DNA of 57,951 bases from Hahella ganghwensis DSM 17046 (GTDB taxonomy: Bacteria > Pseudomonadota > Gammaproteobacteria > Pseudomonadales > Oleiphilaceae): NCBI RefSeq assembly GCF_000376785.1, contig NZ_AQXX01000102.1:1-57951 (forward strand), written 5' to 3'. The translations under genes were made by a program, and so were the position numbers. Below, one piece after another: positions 49,530 to 57,719 of this stretch; the first letter of the stretch is position 1; each line of letters starts with the position of its first letter. The notes beneath the pieces were generated by a model. It was given only the letters and a program-made list of their open reading frames with translations, searched no databases and was not told where the DNA came from.

Positions 49530-50558
49530 ATGAGGCAGTTAGCATTAATTCTTACATTGGCTTTGCTTCAGGGCTGTGCAGTTAATGAGCAGTTGAAGGA
49601 TTTGACAGGGCTTTCTGTATCAATGTCTTCTAAGGAAGAGGGAAAACTGGAGTCATCGATCCAAGATCCTCTGGGAACAAATCAAAATATAAATGAGTTC
49701 CCAGTCGTTAGTCGATTGACTGTCAAGAAGGTCGGAGCTGATTCATTCACGGTAAATAACCAGGAGCATAAGCTGGAAATCCCCATCAATGAGCTTTCGA
49801 AAAGCTCTGCAACCGGGGCGGTCACTTTGCTTACATTTAGGGATTTTGCTGGAGATGGATATATCAAGTTATACGATTTGCATACTTTGCATTTCAAGAG
49901 TGATGGGCAGATCACCAGGCGTTCCAAATGGGGAACAATTGAGCGGAATGCCAGCTTTTACCATTTTGTTGGTGAGGATGGGCAGCGCATCCAGGGGGGG
50001 ACTGGAATTATTCTCGGCTCTAAAGGCGTGTTGTTTAACAATCAGGACTCGGTTGTAACTTATATCGAGCAAGGTCGTAGTAATCGCTTTACGTTACCAG
50101 AGGGGGCCAGAGTTATACCGAGGCAGAACTCAGATATTTCCGCGAGCAGGCACATAGGATTACTAAAGCCATTAAGAGATAATGCTTTGTTGGGTTTGGC
50201 TTCGAAGGATAGCCACAAATATGCACTAATGCTATTTAGCCTGGATACAGGCCAAGTGACTACTGCGTTAGAGGTTTCCCTGGAAGGAAAATCTTACGAT
50301 AGGCAGTTAGATAAACTGTCATCAATGTGGCAAGTCCATTCAGTGTCATCTGGACCGATATTAGTCTCCCTGGAGACGTCCGGCACTCAGGTTGTGGCGA
50401 GAAACTTGAAAACTCAGAAGAAACGTATTCTTGAAGAGAAGACCTTTGGAATATCCTATTTTCACTCAGGTGTTGAAAGCGGTGGACAAGACGTCTGGGT
50501 AAATATTGCCAATGGACTCTCAGAATCGAAAGTAAATTCAGTACAGGATCTCCTCTAA
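49530..50558 (+). CDS. Large hypothetical lipoprotein
   Basis: 342 residues, lipobox LLQGC (Cys about 16). The mature part is beta-rich with repeated strand patterns (VNIANGLSESK at the end), perhaps a propeller-like surface or periplasmic protein. SD GGGAGG. It follows the PH-domain gene by nine bases. Not recognised. Confidence 0.6.
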   Translation: MRQLALILTLALLQGCAVNEQLKDLTGLSVSMSSKEEGKLESSIQDPLGTNQNINEFPVVSRLTVKKVGADSFTVNNQEHKLEIPINELSKSSATGAVTLLTFRDFAGDGYIKLYDLHTLHFKSDGQITRRSKWGTIERNASFYHFVGEDGQRIQGGTGIILGSKGVLFNNQDSVVTYIEQGRSNRFTLPEGARVIPRQNSDISASRHIGLLKPLRDNALLGLASKDSHKYALMLFSLDTGQVTTALEVSLEGKSYDRQLDKLSSMWQVHSVSSGPILVSLETSGTQVVARNLKTQKKRILEEKTFGISYFHSGVESGGQDVWVNIANGLSESKVNSVQDLL

Positions 50559-50580
50559 TTGAGATTCAAAAGGTGATGAT

Positions 50581-50769
50581 ATGTTTACACTACTGAAAAA
50601 ACTATTAACTGAAATAATTGAAGGGATTGTTGAAGGTGTGCGGCTGGGTCTTGTTGGTGATGCACAAGACGATGACCAAAGTGTCCGTTTGTCTACCGAA
50701 GGATTCCAGTACCATCGCCGGACTGTTTTCGATGATCCGTTCGACGATCCGTTTGATTACGACAGGTAA
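50581..50769 (+). CDS. Small acidic hypothetical protein
   Basis: 62 residues, MFTLLKKLLTEIIEGIVEGV then an acidic end with the repeat DDPFDDPFDYD. The first 20 residues form an amphipathic helix. SD AAGGTGATGAT. Last gene of the accessory unit. Not recognised. Confidence 0.55.
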   Translation: MFTLLKKLLTEIIEGIVEGVRLGLVGDAQDDDQSVRLSTEGFQYHRRTVFDDPFDDPFDYDR

Positions 50770-50890
50770 TCTCTTTAAATCGGATATAATTTATCCTATA
50801 TTAACTGAGTAGTTCGCTGCTTTGTCAGCAAAACTTAGGTGTCCAAGCTGGTGAAAGACACCACTAGAAAATAGTCCAGTGTAAAGCCAA

Positions 50891-50961
50891 CCCCGTGGGA
50901 AGTATCTTCCCACAGGGATGATGGTTCCTGCGCCTACTTACGGAAAATTAGCAAGAGGAAC
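50891..50961 (+). promoter_or_regulatory. Twin-hairpin SD-sequestering leader (copy 9)
   Basis: P1: outer CCC/GGG and inner GTGGGAAG/CTTCCCAC with loop TAT (50891-50917). P2: GTTCCT (50924-50929) with AGGAAC (50956-50961), covering the SD AGAGGAAC. Another stem GGTGTC/GACACC lies upstream near 50839-50864. The plus-strand copy shows the design is not tied to one strand. Confidence 0.75.
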
Positions 50962-50965
50962 TATT

Positions 50966-51466
50966 ATGGCTATGAGTCAATCTTTATCACACATCAATTT
51001 CAGCCAAGGATCGGCGATGCAGTACCACTATCAGCATATTTGTGATGATTCGCCATCGCTCTATATCGGTGAGAAGGGCAAAGCCCTAATATTGCTTCTC
51101 TCAAGTGGAGAAGCATATCGTGTATATGGCGGTGTCTTTGATCGTTACGAATCTGCCAGGAAGATGATTTCCCAATTCTATTCTCCATGGCTTTCGAATC
51201 TTTCGATTGACCAGAACCTCTACCATGCAGGGTATGAAAAAGTCGACCTGCAGTCAGACGTAGAAGTGACCAAATTATTGGCAAAGTATCAATGGCCTAA
51301 AGAAGTACTCCGATCCATAAACTATATCACTAGGGATCGTTGTACTCATGAAGGTACGATAATTGATGTCGATGAACATGAAGGTGATACCAATTATTTG
51401 GTCCGACCATCAGCCAATCCGTGCAATGTCCACTATGTCCCTGCAAACAGGGTGATCTTTAGCTGA
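50966..51466 (+). CDS. Hypothetical protein with leader-controlled start
   Basis: 166 residues from ATG 50966 (MAMSQSLSHINFSQG); GAGGAA lies seven bases upstream within the leader. The frame is open from 50918, but that would translate the leader. Soluble, no membrane span. It has KALILLLSSGEAYRVYGGVFDRYESA near the middle. Not recognised. Confidence 0.6.
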   Translation: MAMSQSLSHINFSQGSAMQYHYQHICDDSPSLYIGEKGKALILLLSSGEAYRVYGGVFDRYESARKMISQFYSPWLSNLSIDQNLYHAGYEKVDLQSDVEVTKLLAKYQWPKEVLRSINYITRDRCTHEGTIIDVDEHEGDTNYLVRPSANPCNVHYVPANRVIFS

Positions 51467-51544
51467 TCAGCCTTCCTTTGCGACTATAGCCGCTTGGTTT
51501 AGAACTGTAGTGTAAGTTCTTTATCGAACATGCAATAAGCCCAT

Positions 51545-51584
51545 GAGGTATTCACTTATGGGTGAATGCCTCTGTTCATGAGGA
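51545..51584 (+). promoter_or_regulatory. SD-mimic/anti-SD leader (copy 10)
   Basis: GAGGTATTCAC (51545-51555) pairs with GTGAATGCCTC (51562-51572) to form P1. The CCTC (51569-51572) in its 3' arm can instead pair with the SD GAGG (51580-51583). The two foldings exclude each other, a compact switch. Confidence 0.65.
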
Positions 51585-51590
51585 TAGAAA

Positions 51591-51845
51591 ATGAAAGCTG
51601 TGTTGATGATAAGTCACACCTACCGATCTAGTGATGATGTCGAGTTAGCTCTAGATGCCTGCCGAGAAGTACCTGGTTATCTAACGGCCTATGCCACTAA
51701 CAGCAAATCTGTTAACTCTGGTGAGCCTGACAAGGTCATTAGTTTTTATGACTACAAGATCTCAACGGATGAAACCTTACCAAAGGGCACACGGATCTCT
51801 TGGATAAGTGAAGCCGAATATCAGCACTTTGTTGAAAGGCAGTAG
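51591..51845 (+). CDS. Small hypothetical protein
   Basis: 84 residues, MKAVLMISHTYRSSDDVELAL. SD GAGGAT eight bases upstream in the copy-10 leader. Soluble alpha/beta. It heads a run of tightly spaced small genes up to 53480. Not recognised. Confidence 0.55.
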   Translation: MKAVLMISHTYRSSDDVELALDACREVPGYLTAYATNSKSVNSGEPDKVISFYDYKISTDETLPKGTRISWISEAEYQHFVERQ

Positions 51846-51850
51846 GCAAA

Positions 51851-52000
51851 ATGGAGCGTGAAGAGTTAGAAGCTAAGGTAAAAGCAAGTTGTCCTGCTGA
51901 TATCCTGCCTGATTTGCTCGCAGCCATTGATGATATTCCTGATCAGTGCTTATTCGAATTGATCGAGACCTACCAGGAAGAATCAGATCAAGATTTGTAG
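51851..52000 (+). CDS. 49-residue acidic protein
   Basis: Starts MEREELEAKVKASCPADILP five bases after the previous stop and ends seven bases before the next start. Strongly acidic and helical (ESDQDL end). Coupled translation with its neighbours is likely. No family recognised. Confidence 0.45.
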   Translation: MEREELEAKVKASCPADILPDLLAAIDDIPDQCLFELIETYQEESDQDL

Positions 52001-52006
52001 GGATGT

Positions 52007-52387
52007 ATGACTGCGTACCTGGTCACGCTACCCGATAGCCAGCAATATTATGTTGCTGATCCAGATCTTGCTTTTAGGAAACTATCTGCTTTCTATGATG
52101 TTGATGCGGATGATGTAATCCCATCTTTGAGAAATGGTAATCATATTTCCTTTGATACCCCACAAGGTTCTTGTCATGTCACAGTGTTTGAGGGAGCCTT
52201 TGCACTCTTAGGAGGAGAAGTCATTGCCCGGGCACGAGATTCACGTGCATTTGGCATCGCCTCTTGTATCCTGTGTGATGTGTGGTTCAACGGAAAACTT
52301 TACTTTGTCGATGATGACCCCATTGGTGGAGTAGGGTGCGGATATGATTCACTCAGTTCTTTAGAAGAACAGTGGATATTGACTTGA
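52007..52387 (+). CDS. Hypothetical protein
   Basis: 126 residues, soluble. A beta-rich protein with VDDDPIGGVGCGYDSLSSL near the end; two Cys pairs may be metal sites but no motif fits. Starts six bases after the previous stop. Followed by a terminator at 52394. Not recognised. Confidence 0.5.
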   Translation: MTAYLVTLPDSQQYYVADPDLAFRKLSAFYDVDADDVIPSLRNGNHISFDTPQGSCHVTVFEGAFALLGGEVIARARDSRAFGIASCILCDVWFNGKLYFVDDDPIGGVGCGYDSLSSLEEQWILT

Positions 52388-52393
52388 AACTAC

Positions 52394-52413
52394 AGGCCTC
52401 TTTATGAGGCCTT
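52394..52413 (+). terminator. Hairpin terminator
   Basis: AGGCCTC (52394-52400), loop TTTAT, GAGGCCT (52406-52412), then TTCT. It closes the 51591-52387 run. Confidence 0.7.
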
Positions 52414-52431
52414 CTATTGTGAATTGGCTAA

Positions 52432-52641
52432 ATGAGCGAAAGAAAACCGTCTACAAAGCGAGCAGAGCGCGGGTATTACGAACGTAATAGAAAGGGTAAA
52501 CCCAGGCTGACCGGTTATTACCTCAACGAAGACGAAGCGGAGCTTATCAAGGCGCTCGAAGGTTACTATAGCAACCTGAAAGAGGGGATTTTTATTGCTA
52601 TAGCAGAGCATCTTGATAATCTGAAAAAGAATAAAAAATGA
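52432..52641 (+). CDS. Small ribbon-helix-helix-like regulator
   Basis: 69 residues: basic N-terminus (MSERKPSTKRAERGYYERNRKGK), then PRLTGYYLNEDEAELIKALEGYYSNLKEGIFIAIAEHL. A short strand followed by two helices fits a ribbon-helix-helix DNA-binding protein. It lies ten bases before copy 2 of the 27-base palindromic repeat, so it could be the repressor that binds it. Inference from fold and place. Confidence 0.5.
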   Translation: MSERKPSTKRAERGYYERNRKGKPRLTGYYLNEDEAELIKALEGYYSNLKEGIFIAIAEHLDNLKKNKK

Positions 52642-52651
52642 ACTAGATTCA

Positions 52652-52678
52652 TTTGAAAATATGGAGCGCTCCATATAT
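52652..52678 (+). repeat. 27-base direct repeat with 18-base palindrome, copy 2
   Basis: Identical to 48354-48380. It lies between the ribbon-helix-helix-like gene and the gene at 52735, whose SD segment (TGGAGGGCTCC) resembles half of the palindrome. Confidence 0.8.
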
Positions 52679-52734
52679 GCTTAATGAAAGCAGTATATAC
52701 GGAGACTAATACCACTCACTTGCTGGAGGGCTCC

Positions 52735-53013
52735 ATGAAAGCAAATACCGCTAGTTGTCTGAAACAGATTCATACGCTTGTAGATCGTTCGTGCTCAATC
52801 AAAGGCCTTCAAATAGATTTATCAAGGCCAGCCTCTGAAACGTTGCGTTATAGCATCCGATACCTCAGCAGTTATGGTTATCGTAATTCAGGCGGCACAA
52901 TTAACATGTCTGACCCATCAGCTGATGTCAGGGTTTCAAGGCTTCTAAGAGATGTTAAAGAAGCGATTTCTGACAGTTCAGAAGACTATGGAGTGCTATG
53001 TCGTGCTTCATAA
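52735..53013 (+). CDS. Small hypothetical protein
   Basis: 92 residues from ATG 52735 (MKANTASCLKQIHTLV); GGAGGG lies six bases upstream, so the earlier ATG at 52684 is less likely. Helical, with RYSIRYLSSYGYRNSGG. Not recognised. It overlaps the frame of the next gene. Confidence 0.5.
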   Translation: MKANTASCLKQIHTLVDRSCSIKGLQIDLSRPASETLRYSIRYLSSYGYRNSGGTINMSDPSADVRVSRLLRDVKEAISDSSEDYGVLCRAS

Positions 53014-53236
53014 TGTCAATCTCCCACCGGACTATGAAGCAATCTTTGCTCAACCGATCTCACCCGGTAATGCCTTTAGCTTGGGCCAGGACTACAGTCG
53101 TTCTGGTCCTAATCAATGGAATACCCATCCTTTAATCTTTTGTTCTCTGCTTAATGAGAAAGAGTGGTTAATTGGAGCTAAAACACAGACCGGATTAAAG
53201 GAGATATCCAATGACTCAAATAACCACTGCCCTTAA
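52988..53236 (+). CDS. Small hypothetical protein, start uncertain
   Basis: 82 residues from ATG 52988 (MECYVVLHNVNLPPDYEAIF); an ATG at 52952 is also possible. No good SD; it may be translated by coupling to the gene it overlaps. It overlaps the next gene by 26 bases. No family. Confidence 0.4.
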   Translation: MECYVVLHNVNLPPDYEAIFAQPISPGNAFSLGQDYSRSGPNQWNTHPLIFCSLLNEKEWLIGAKTQTGLKEISNDSNNHCP

Positions 53237-53480
53237 TAGTTCGCTGTATATTCCAAGCGAAACGTTCATCACTTTGTTATCCAATTCACTTCCTGAAACC
53301 CCTGCAGTTTGTATCGGGTGTGGTTGTGATGATTATCACGCATGCATTGATTTAGAGCTTCATCGGCCGTGCCATTGGTTGGTTGTAGACCGAAAAATAG
53401 GGAAGGGGGTGTGCTCATCTTGCCCCGAAGAACTTGAACGCTGGAGAGAAAGTTATAAATCTGCAAGGACTATCGGATAG
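53211..53480 (+). CDS. Small zinc-binding-like protein
   Basis: 89 residues with SD AAAGGAG. Core CIGCGCDDYHACIDLEL then PCHW and GVCSSC: four or more cysteines arranged like the short metal-binding domain often seen in phage and plasmid proteins (C-x2-C-x-C, PCxW, CxxC). Probably binds zinc; role unknown. It ends nine bases before topA. Confidence 0.6.
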   Translation: MTQITTALNSSLYIPSETFITLLSNSLPETPAVCIGCGCDDYHACIDLELHRPCHWLVVDRKIGKGVCSSCPEELERWRESYKSARTIG

Positions 53481-53489
53481 GCCGAACAT

Positions 53490-55601
53490 ATGAAATTGAT
53501 GATTGTAGAGAGTCCAGCCAAGGGGAAACAAATTCGAAAGTATCTTGGCGAAGGCTGGCAAGTGGCGGCGAGTGTTGGACACATTCGTGATCTACCGGAT
53601 GATGAGATGGGAGTAGAGCCCCCCTCATTCAAGCCGAAATATGTGATTTATAAAAACAAGCAGAAAGTGGTTTCCAACTTACGATCACTTGTCGCCAAAG
53701 CCAGTGAGGTTTACCTGGCAACTGACCGAGATCGAGAGGGCGAAGCCATAGCGTTTCATCTTAAATCCTGCTTGAACTTGCATGATCCAATCCGTTTGAC
53801 ATTCGATGAAGTAACCAAGGCTGGTTTACAAAAGAGCCTCCAAAACCCACGTAAGATCGATTACCGGCTTGTCGGAGCCCAGGAAACCAGGCGGGTTCTG
53901 GATCGAATTGTGGGTTACTACATATCCCCAATCATTTCAGAGCAATCTGGTTTAAAGCTTAGTGCCGGCCGTGTTCAATCCCCTGCAGTCTTATTAGCAG
54001 TATTGCGTGAGCAGGAAATTAGATCTTTTACCAAACAGAATTTTTATCTGGTAGCTGTCACCTGCCCGAACGGACTAACGGCATTTCTGGATCCAAAAGG
54101 ATGGTGTAAAGATGGCAAACACATCTTTGATAAGCAGGTTGCTGATGCGATTGCGCGTGAAGTTAACCAGGTTTCTGTCACCTCCGTTTCCATCGATGAC
54201 AAGCGATCAAACCCTCGGCCACCCTTTACCACTTCCACCATGCAACAAGCGGCCTCTTCTGCAATTAAGTTGTCGCCTCGCAAAACTATGCAGGCCGCTC
54301 AGTCGTTATTTGAGCAGGGAGTGATTACCTATCACCGGACAGACAAACCCAATTTGTCTAATGAAGGTTTTCGACTGGCAACAAAACAATTAACTGAAAT
54401 GGGGTTTGACTACCAGGAACAGCAAATTATCAGAGAGTCAAAAGCCGGAGCCCAGGAGGCCCATGAAGCTATCCGACCAACTGACTTCACATTGGAGGAG
54501 GCGGGTGAAGATTCAGACCAGCAAAAGCTTTATGCCCTCATCCGAGAACGATCTTTATCCAGTGCTATGCGACCTGCGATTGATAGTGTCACTACGATCG
54601 TCATGACAGCACACGAACAGGTGAACGTGGTGGAGTATTCTGGATACCCGGTTTTTACAGTGTCAGGGAAAGTCGAAAAGTACAAAGGATGGCGAGCAAT
54701 CTGTTCAATTGAAAAACCTAGTAAGAAGGCGACAGACAAAGAATTACCGGCATTGGTGAATGAAGGAGAGAGCCTGGCAGTTTCAACTGAATTGGTGACA
54801 AAAACGACAGAACCACCTCCCCGGTATACTGAAGCATCATTAGTCGCAGCGTTGGAAAAACAGGGAATTGGCCGGCCATCGACATATGATCAGATTATTG
54901 AAACCATCGTGAAGCGGGCTTATATCAAAATCGAGAAAGGACGGATCTATTCAGAAGAATTGGCTGAGCGGTTGGTTGAAGGGTTGCGTGCAATGTCATT
55001 TCTCAAACTCGACTACACAAAACAAGTCGAGGACCGGCTGGATGACATCGCCCAGGGAACAGCCAAATACCTGCAAGTTGTAACTGATGTTTACGAAACC
55101 ATTGTGGCTGAGTCTAGCCACATTTCAATGTCCAAGCTTGTTACCACAGCGCCTTGTCCATTGTGTCAAAAAGACCTCAAACAATTGCCGTCAAAAAAAC
55201 GGGGCGGTAGTCCTTTTTGGGTCCACTTGGAGGACTCCGACTGTGAGCGTTATTTGAGCGATCAAGACGGCGTGCCGGTTTATCGGGAAAAGCAGGAATA
55301 TGAAACTGCAGCATGTCCAGGATGTCAGAAGGAAATTAAGCGGATTGTTAAAGGTGAGAAAATTTTCTGGGCACACTCCCAGGAAAAAGATGCGAAGGGC
55401 TGCGTGAAATTCCTCAATGATAACGAGGGAACGCCTGTTATCCAGGGCGGACAGACTTCGGATTGCCCAGCATGCTCTAAAAAAATCATTCGTAAGTATT
55501 CGAAGAATAAGGATTCCTATTTCTGGATGCACAAGGCTGACTCGCATGCAAAGAAATGTCGGAAGTTCATTCGAGACCAAGATGGGATTCCTACAGTCTG
55601 A
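53490..55601 (+). CDS. topA: Type IA DNA topoisomerase
   Basis: 703 residues. Toprim domain: IVESPAKGKQI with Glu7 and ATDRDREGE (77-85). Active-site Tyr281 lies in GVITYHRTDKPNLS. The C-terminus has three tandem zinc-ribbon-like repeats of about 45 residues, each C-x2-C ... FWxH ... C ... FL/FI.D..G.P (from about 555). It relaxes or decatenates the plasmid and may act on the transferred strand. The chromosomal enzyme is about 865 residues with tetracysteine ribbons; this plasmid form is shorter and its ribbons differ. Confidence 0.9.
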   Translation: MKLMIVESPAKGKQIRKYLGEGWQVAASVGHIRDLPDDEMGVEPPSFKPKYVIYKNKQKVVSNLRSLVAKASEVYLATDRDREGEAIAFHLKSCLNLHDPIRLTFDEVTKAGLQKSLQNPRKIDYRLVGAQETRRVLDRIVGYYISPIISEQSGLKLSAGRVQSPAVLLAVLREQEIRSFTKQNFYLVAVTCPNGLTAFLDPKGWCKDGKHIFDKQVADAIAREVNQVSVTSVSIDDKRSNPRPPFTTSTMQQAASSAIKLSPRKTMQAAQSLFEQGVITYHRTDKPNLSNEGFRLATKQLTEMGFDYQEQQIIRESKAGAQEAHEAIRPTDFTLEEAGEDSDQQKLYALIRERSLSSAMRPAIDSVTTIVMTAHEQVNVVEYSGYPVFTVSGKVEKYKGWRAICSIEKPSKKATDKELPALVNEGESLAVSTELVTKTTEPPPRYTEASLVAALEKQGIGRPSTYDQIIETIVKRAYIKIEKGRIYSEELAERLVEGLRAMSFLKLDYTKQVEDRLDDIAQGTAKYLQVVTDVYETIVAESSHISMSKLVTTAPCPLCQKDLKQLPSKKRGGSPFWVHLEDSDCERYLSDQDGVPVYREKQEYETAACPGCQKEIKRIVKGEKIFWAHSQEKDAKGCVKFLNDNEGTPVIQGGQTSDCPACSKKIIRKYSKNKDSYFWMHKADSHAKKCRKFIRDQDGIPTV

Positions 55602-55638
55602 TAGCTGAAATTTTTAATTAGTAACAGGACGATCAAAA

Positions 55639-57456
55639 ATGACAGTACAACTATCAGACTTGACTCAAGTAGCTCTCAATTGCGGCTCTACACCTAAGTG
55701 GATTCCGGAATCTCATGAGATCAGAGATCTGCAAATTAGTGTCAGGCTTGAGGAGCCGGAAGCCAGTTCATTCGTTGGAAAACTACGAAAAAATGCATTC
55801 GGTCGAGAAGACCTGGCTGAATGTTACCGGACTGCTAAAGATATCATCATCAGGCATAACTTATTCAGAATTTGCCAATATGAAGAACATGATGAGACGA
55901 GAATCCTAACAATATGCAATCTTTGGCGAATTGAGCGAATGCCAGATAGCTCGCTTTTAACTTTTGAATATTGTCTGAAGTCGGGTCTATGGCTGGAAGT
56001 GGAAAAGTTAGAAGGATGGCCGAGGGTACCCTTCTACCCCATCAAGAATACTCAATCACTTGACTGGTGGCGGTCTATCGTCAGACAAGTGATATGGAAA
56101 GCCTTATCTGCAGCAGGGTTTTTCTCCCTTAAGAACTATCCTGAGGAGAAAACATGGACTCTCGATTCAGCAGGAAACCCAATCCCTGCTCCAAGATCTA
56201 GAAAAACAATGAGCCCAAACAAAATGGCTTACTTCCTGATAAAACATTACATAGGAGAACAAGGTGCATTCAATAAAAAGAAGAAAGAATTTGATTGGAT
56301 ACCTGGATGGCTAGATCCTGAGTCTGCGAAAAACGGGGCTCGTTCATTGCGCGGGGCCTTTTTTAACTACATTCTTGATCATGAAGTGTTGTCAGCCATG
56401 CTGGCCATCGACTATCGAGATACTTGTTTCCTGAGCTATCTTCGCTACGCACGGTTTCGATCTGGTTTGCTTAAAGTATCAACAGAACGCCGAAATCTAC
56501 TTCCGCTTCTGCCTGGTATTAACCCTGAACAGTGGGGGCGTAATGACCTGTTATCTAGAAATTTGTGGGTTAAAGATGGGAGGAAAACTACACCTCTGGA
56601 TAGGTCACCTGTACGGATCCAGAACGGTAAGGGCGCTAATCGTAGAATACCTACTCACTATCAAAGTTTTGAGGTAGCTGCAGCCTGGCGATGGTTATCA
56701 AATGCTTCCTCGGTTATCGTCAGAGAATGGGCGGGGCGCAAAGATAATACCATCATCACAAATATAGCCCTTGCGAATATCTGTTCTAAAGCACCGGTTT
56801 ATGCTTATGTGCAGATTATTCGGCTAGCCCGAAGGCTTCAACGATACGGGGTCTCGGAAAGAATGCAGTTGTTACTAAGGCTATTTTTTGATTACAGCGC
56901 AAAGTTATGGAAAAAGAAGGGCTATACCGCAGTGCGAATTTGGCTACGCGATAGCTCTCATTCGACTTTTAGAGATTTATTAGATTACCTGGAGGCTGAG
57001 GGCTTTGAGGAAGGAGTCCTTAATAAGCGTTCAACATGGAAAGCATTAATACGCAGGTCTGATGATTGGCATCAACGTATAGCCATACAACGAATGGAAG
57101 ATGCACTAAGTGGTTTGACGGTTTTGAAATGGGGATCATTAATCAACGAAACAATGATAGATAAGGTCCTTTTCGTGCCGTTAAATTGCTCGAAATCGCT
57201 TGCTGTAGAGGGATACGAATTAGACCATTGTGTTGGAGATTATGCTGAGCTTTGTTATCAAGGGAGATACCGAGTGTTTTCTGTTCAAGAGCCTGATGGT
57301 AAGCGGTCAACTTTGGGAATTGAAATAGAGCAATCAAAGGCTTCCTGGGATCAACATGAATGCAAATATCGAGAACAACCTTCTGTAAAAGCCCTGCAGG
57401 CAGGATATAAATTGGTAGAAGCATATCAAAATGCTTTAAACAAAAAGGTGAGGTAG
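55639..57456 (+). CDS. PcfJ-like protein
   Basis: 605 residues. The C-terminal part has YELDHCVGDYAELCYQGRYRVFSVQEPDG, then RSTLGIEIE and a closing ECKYREQPS, the PcfJ domain first seen on enterococcal conjugative plasmids and found widely on mobile elements. The N-terminal 400 residues are helical and unassigned. Function is unknown. It follows topA by 37 bases and has SD AGGAC, weak. Confidence 0.7.
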   Translation: MTVQLSDLTQVALNCGSTPKWIPESHEIRDLQISVRLEEPEASSFVGKLRKNAFGREDLAECYRTAKDIIIRHNLFRICQYEEHDETRILTICNLWRIERMPDSSLLTFEYCLKSGLWLEVEKLEGWPRVPFYPIKNTQSLDWWRSIVRQVIWKALSAAGFFSLKNYPEEKTWTLDSAGNPIPAPRSRKTMSPNKMAYFLIKHYIGEQGAFNKKKKEFDWIPGWLDPESAKNGARSLRGAFFNYILDHEVLSAMLAIDYRDTCFLSYLRYARFRSGLLKVSTERRNLLPLLPGINPEQWGRNDLLSRNLWVKDGRKTTPLDRSPVRIQNGKGANRRIPTHYQSFEVAAAWRWLSNASSVIVREWAGRKDNTIITNIALANICSKAPVYAYVQIIRLARRLQRYGVSERMQLLLRLFFDYSAKLWKKKGYTAVRIWLRDSSHSTFRDLLDYLEAEGFEEGVLNKRSTWKALIRRSDDWHQRIAIQRMEDALSGLTVLKWGSLINETMIDKVLFVPLNCSKSLAVEGYELDHCVGDYAELCYQGRYRVFSVQEPDGKRSTLGIEIEQSKASWDQHECKYREQPSVKALQAGYKLVEAYQNALNKKVR

Positions 57457-57719
57457 CAGCCCATCTTTGATCTTTGATCACTTAAGAACACTAAGGGGCT
57501 CTGCCCCTGGCGCAGATCAACCGTTCGCTACGCCAAAAAACGGTATCCCCAACCTTCCGCATTCGTTCCTCATTTGTGCAGGCCGGGAGATCCCCCTCCG
57601 ATTTTTGCAATTGCTCTTTGCCTCCCCGCGCTTCGCCAGCGGGTCAGGCGCAGGGCGCAGCGCAGCGCTTTATCGACCAAAAGGGGTAGTGACCGGGTAG
57701 CTGCGATAACCGCCAACTT
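57457..57719. other. Gene-free, GC-rich junction to the Tn3 element
   Basis: No credible gene. The base composition changes here to GC-rich with short GGGGC/GCCCC stems, unlike the plasmid backbone. A 38-base stretch from GGGG at 57495 to TACG at 57532 has the length and form (GGGG start, ...CTACG end) of a Tn3 terminal repeat and may be the element's left end. The mate lies outside the window. Confidence 0.4.

Noticed and set aside
57467-57700. ORFs of 67-77 codons in the GC-rich junction
   Set aside because: Composition-driven open frames without SD; the region looks like noncoding transposon end.
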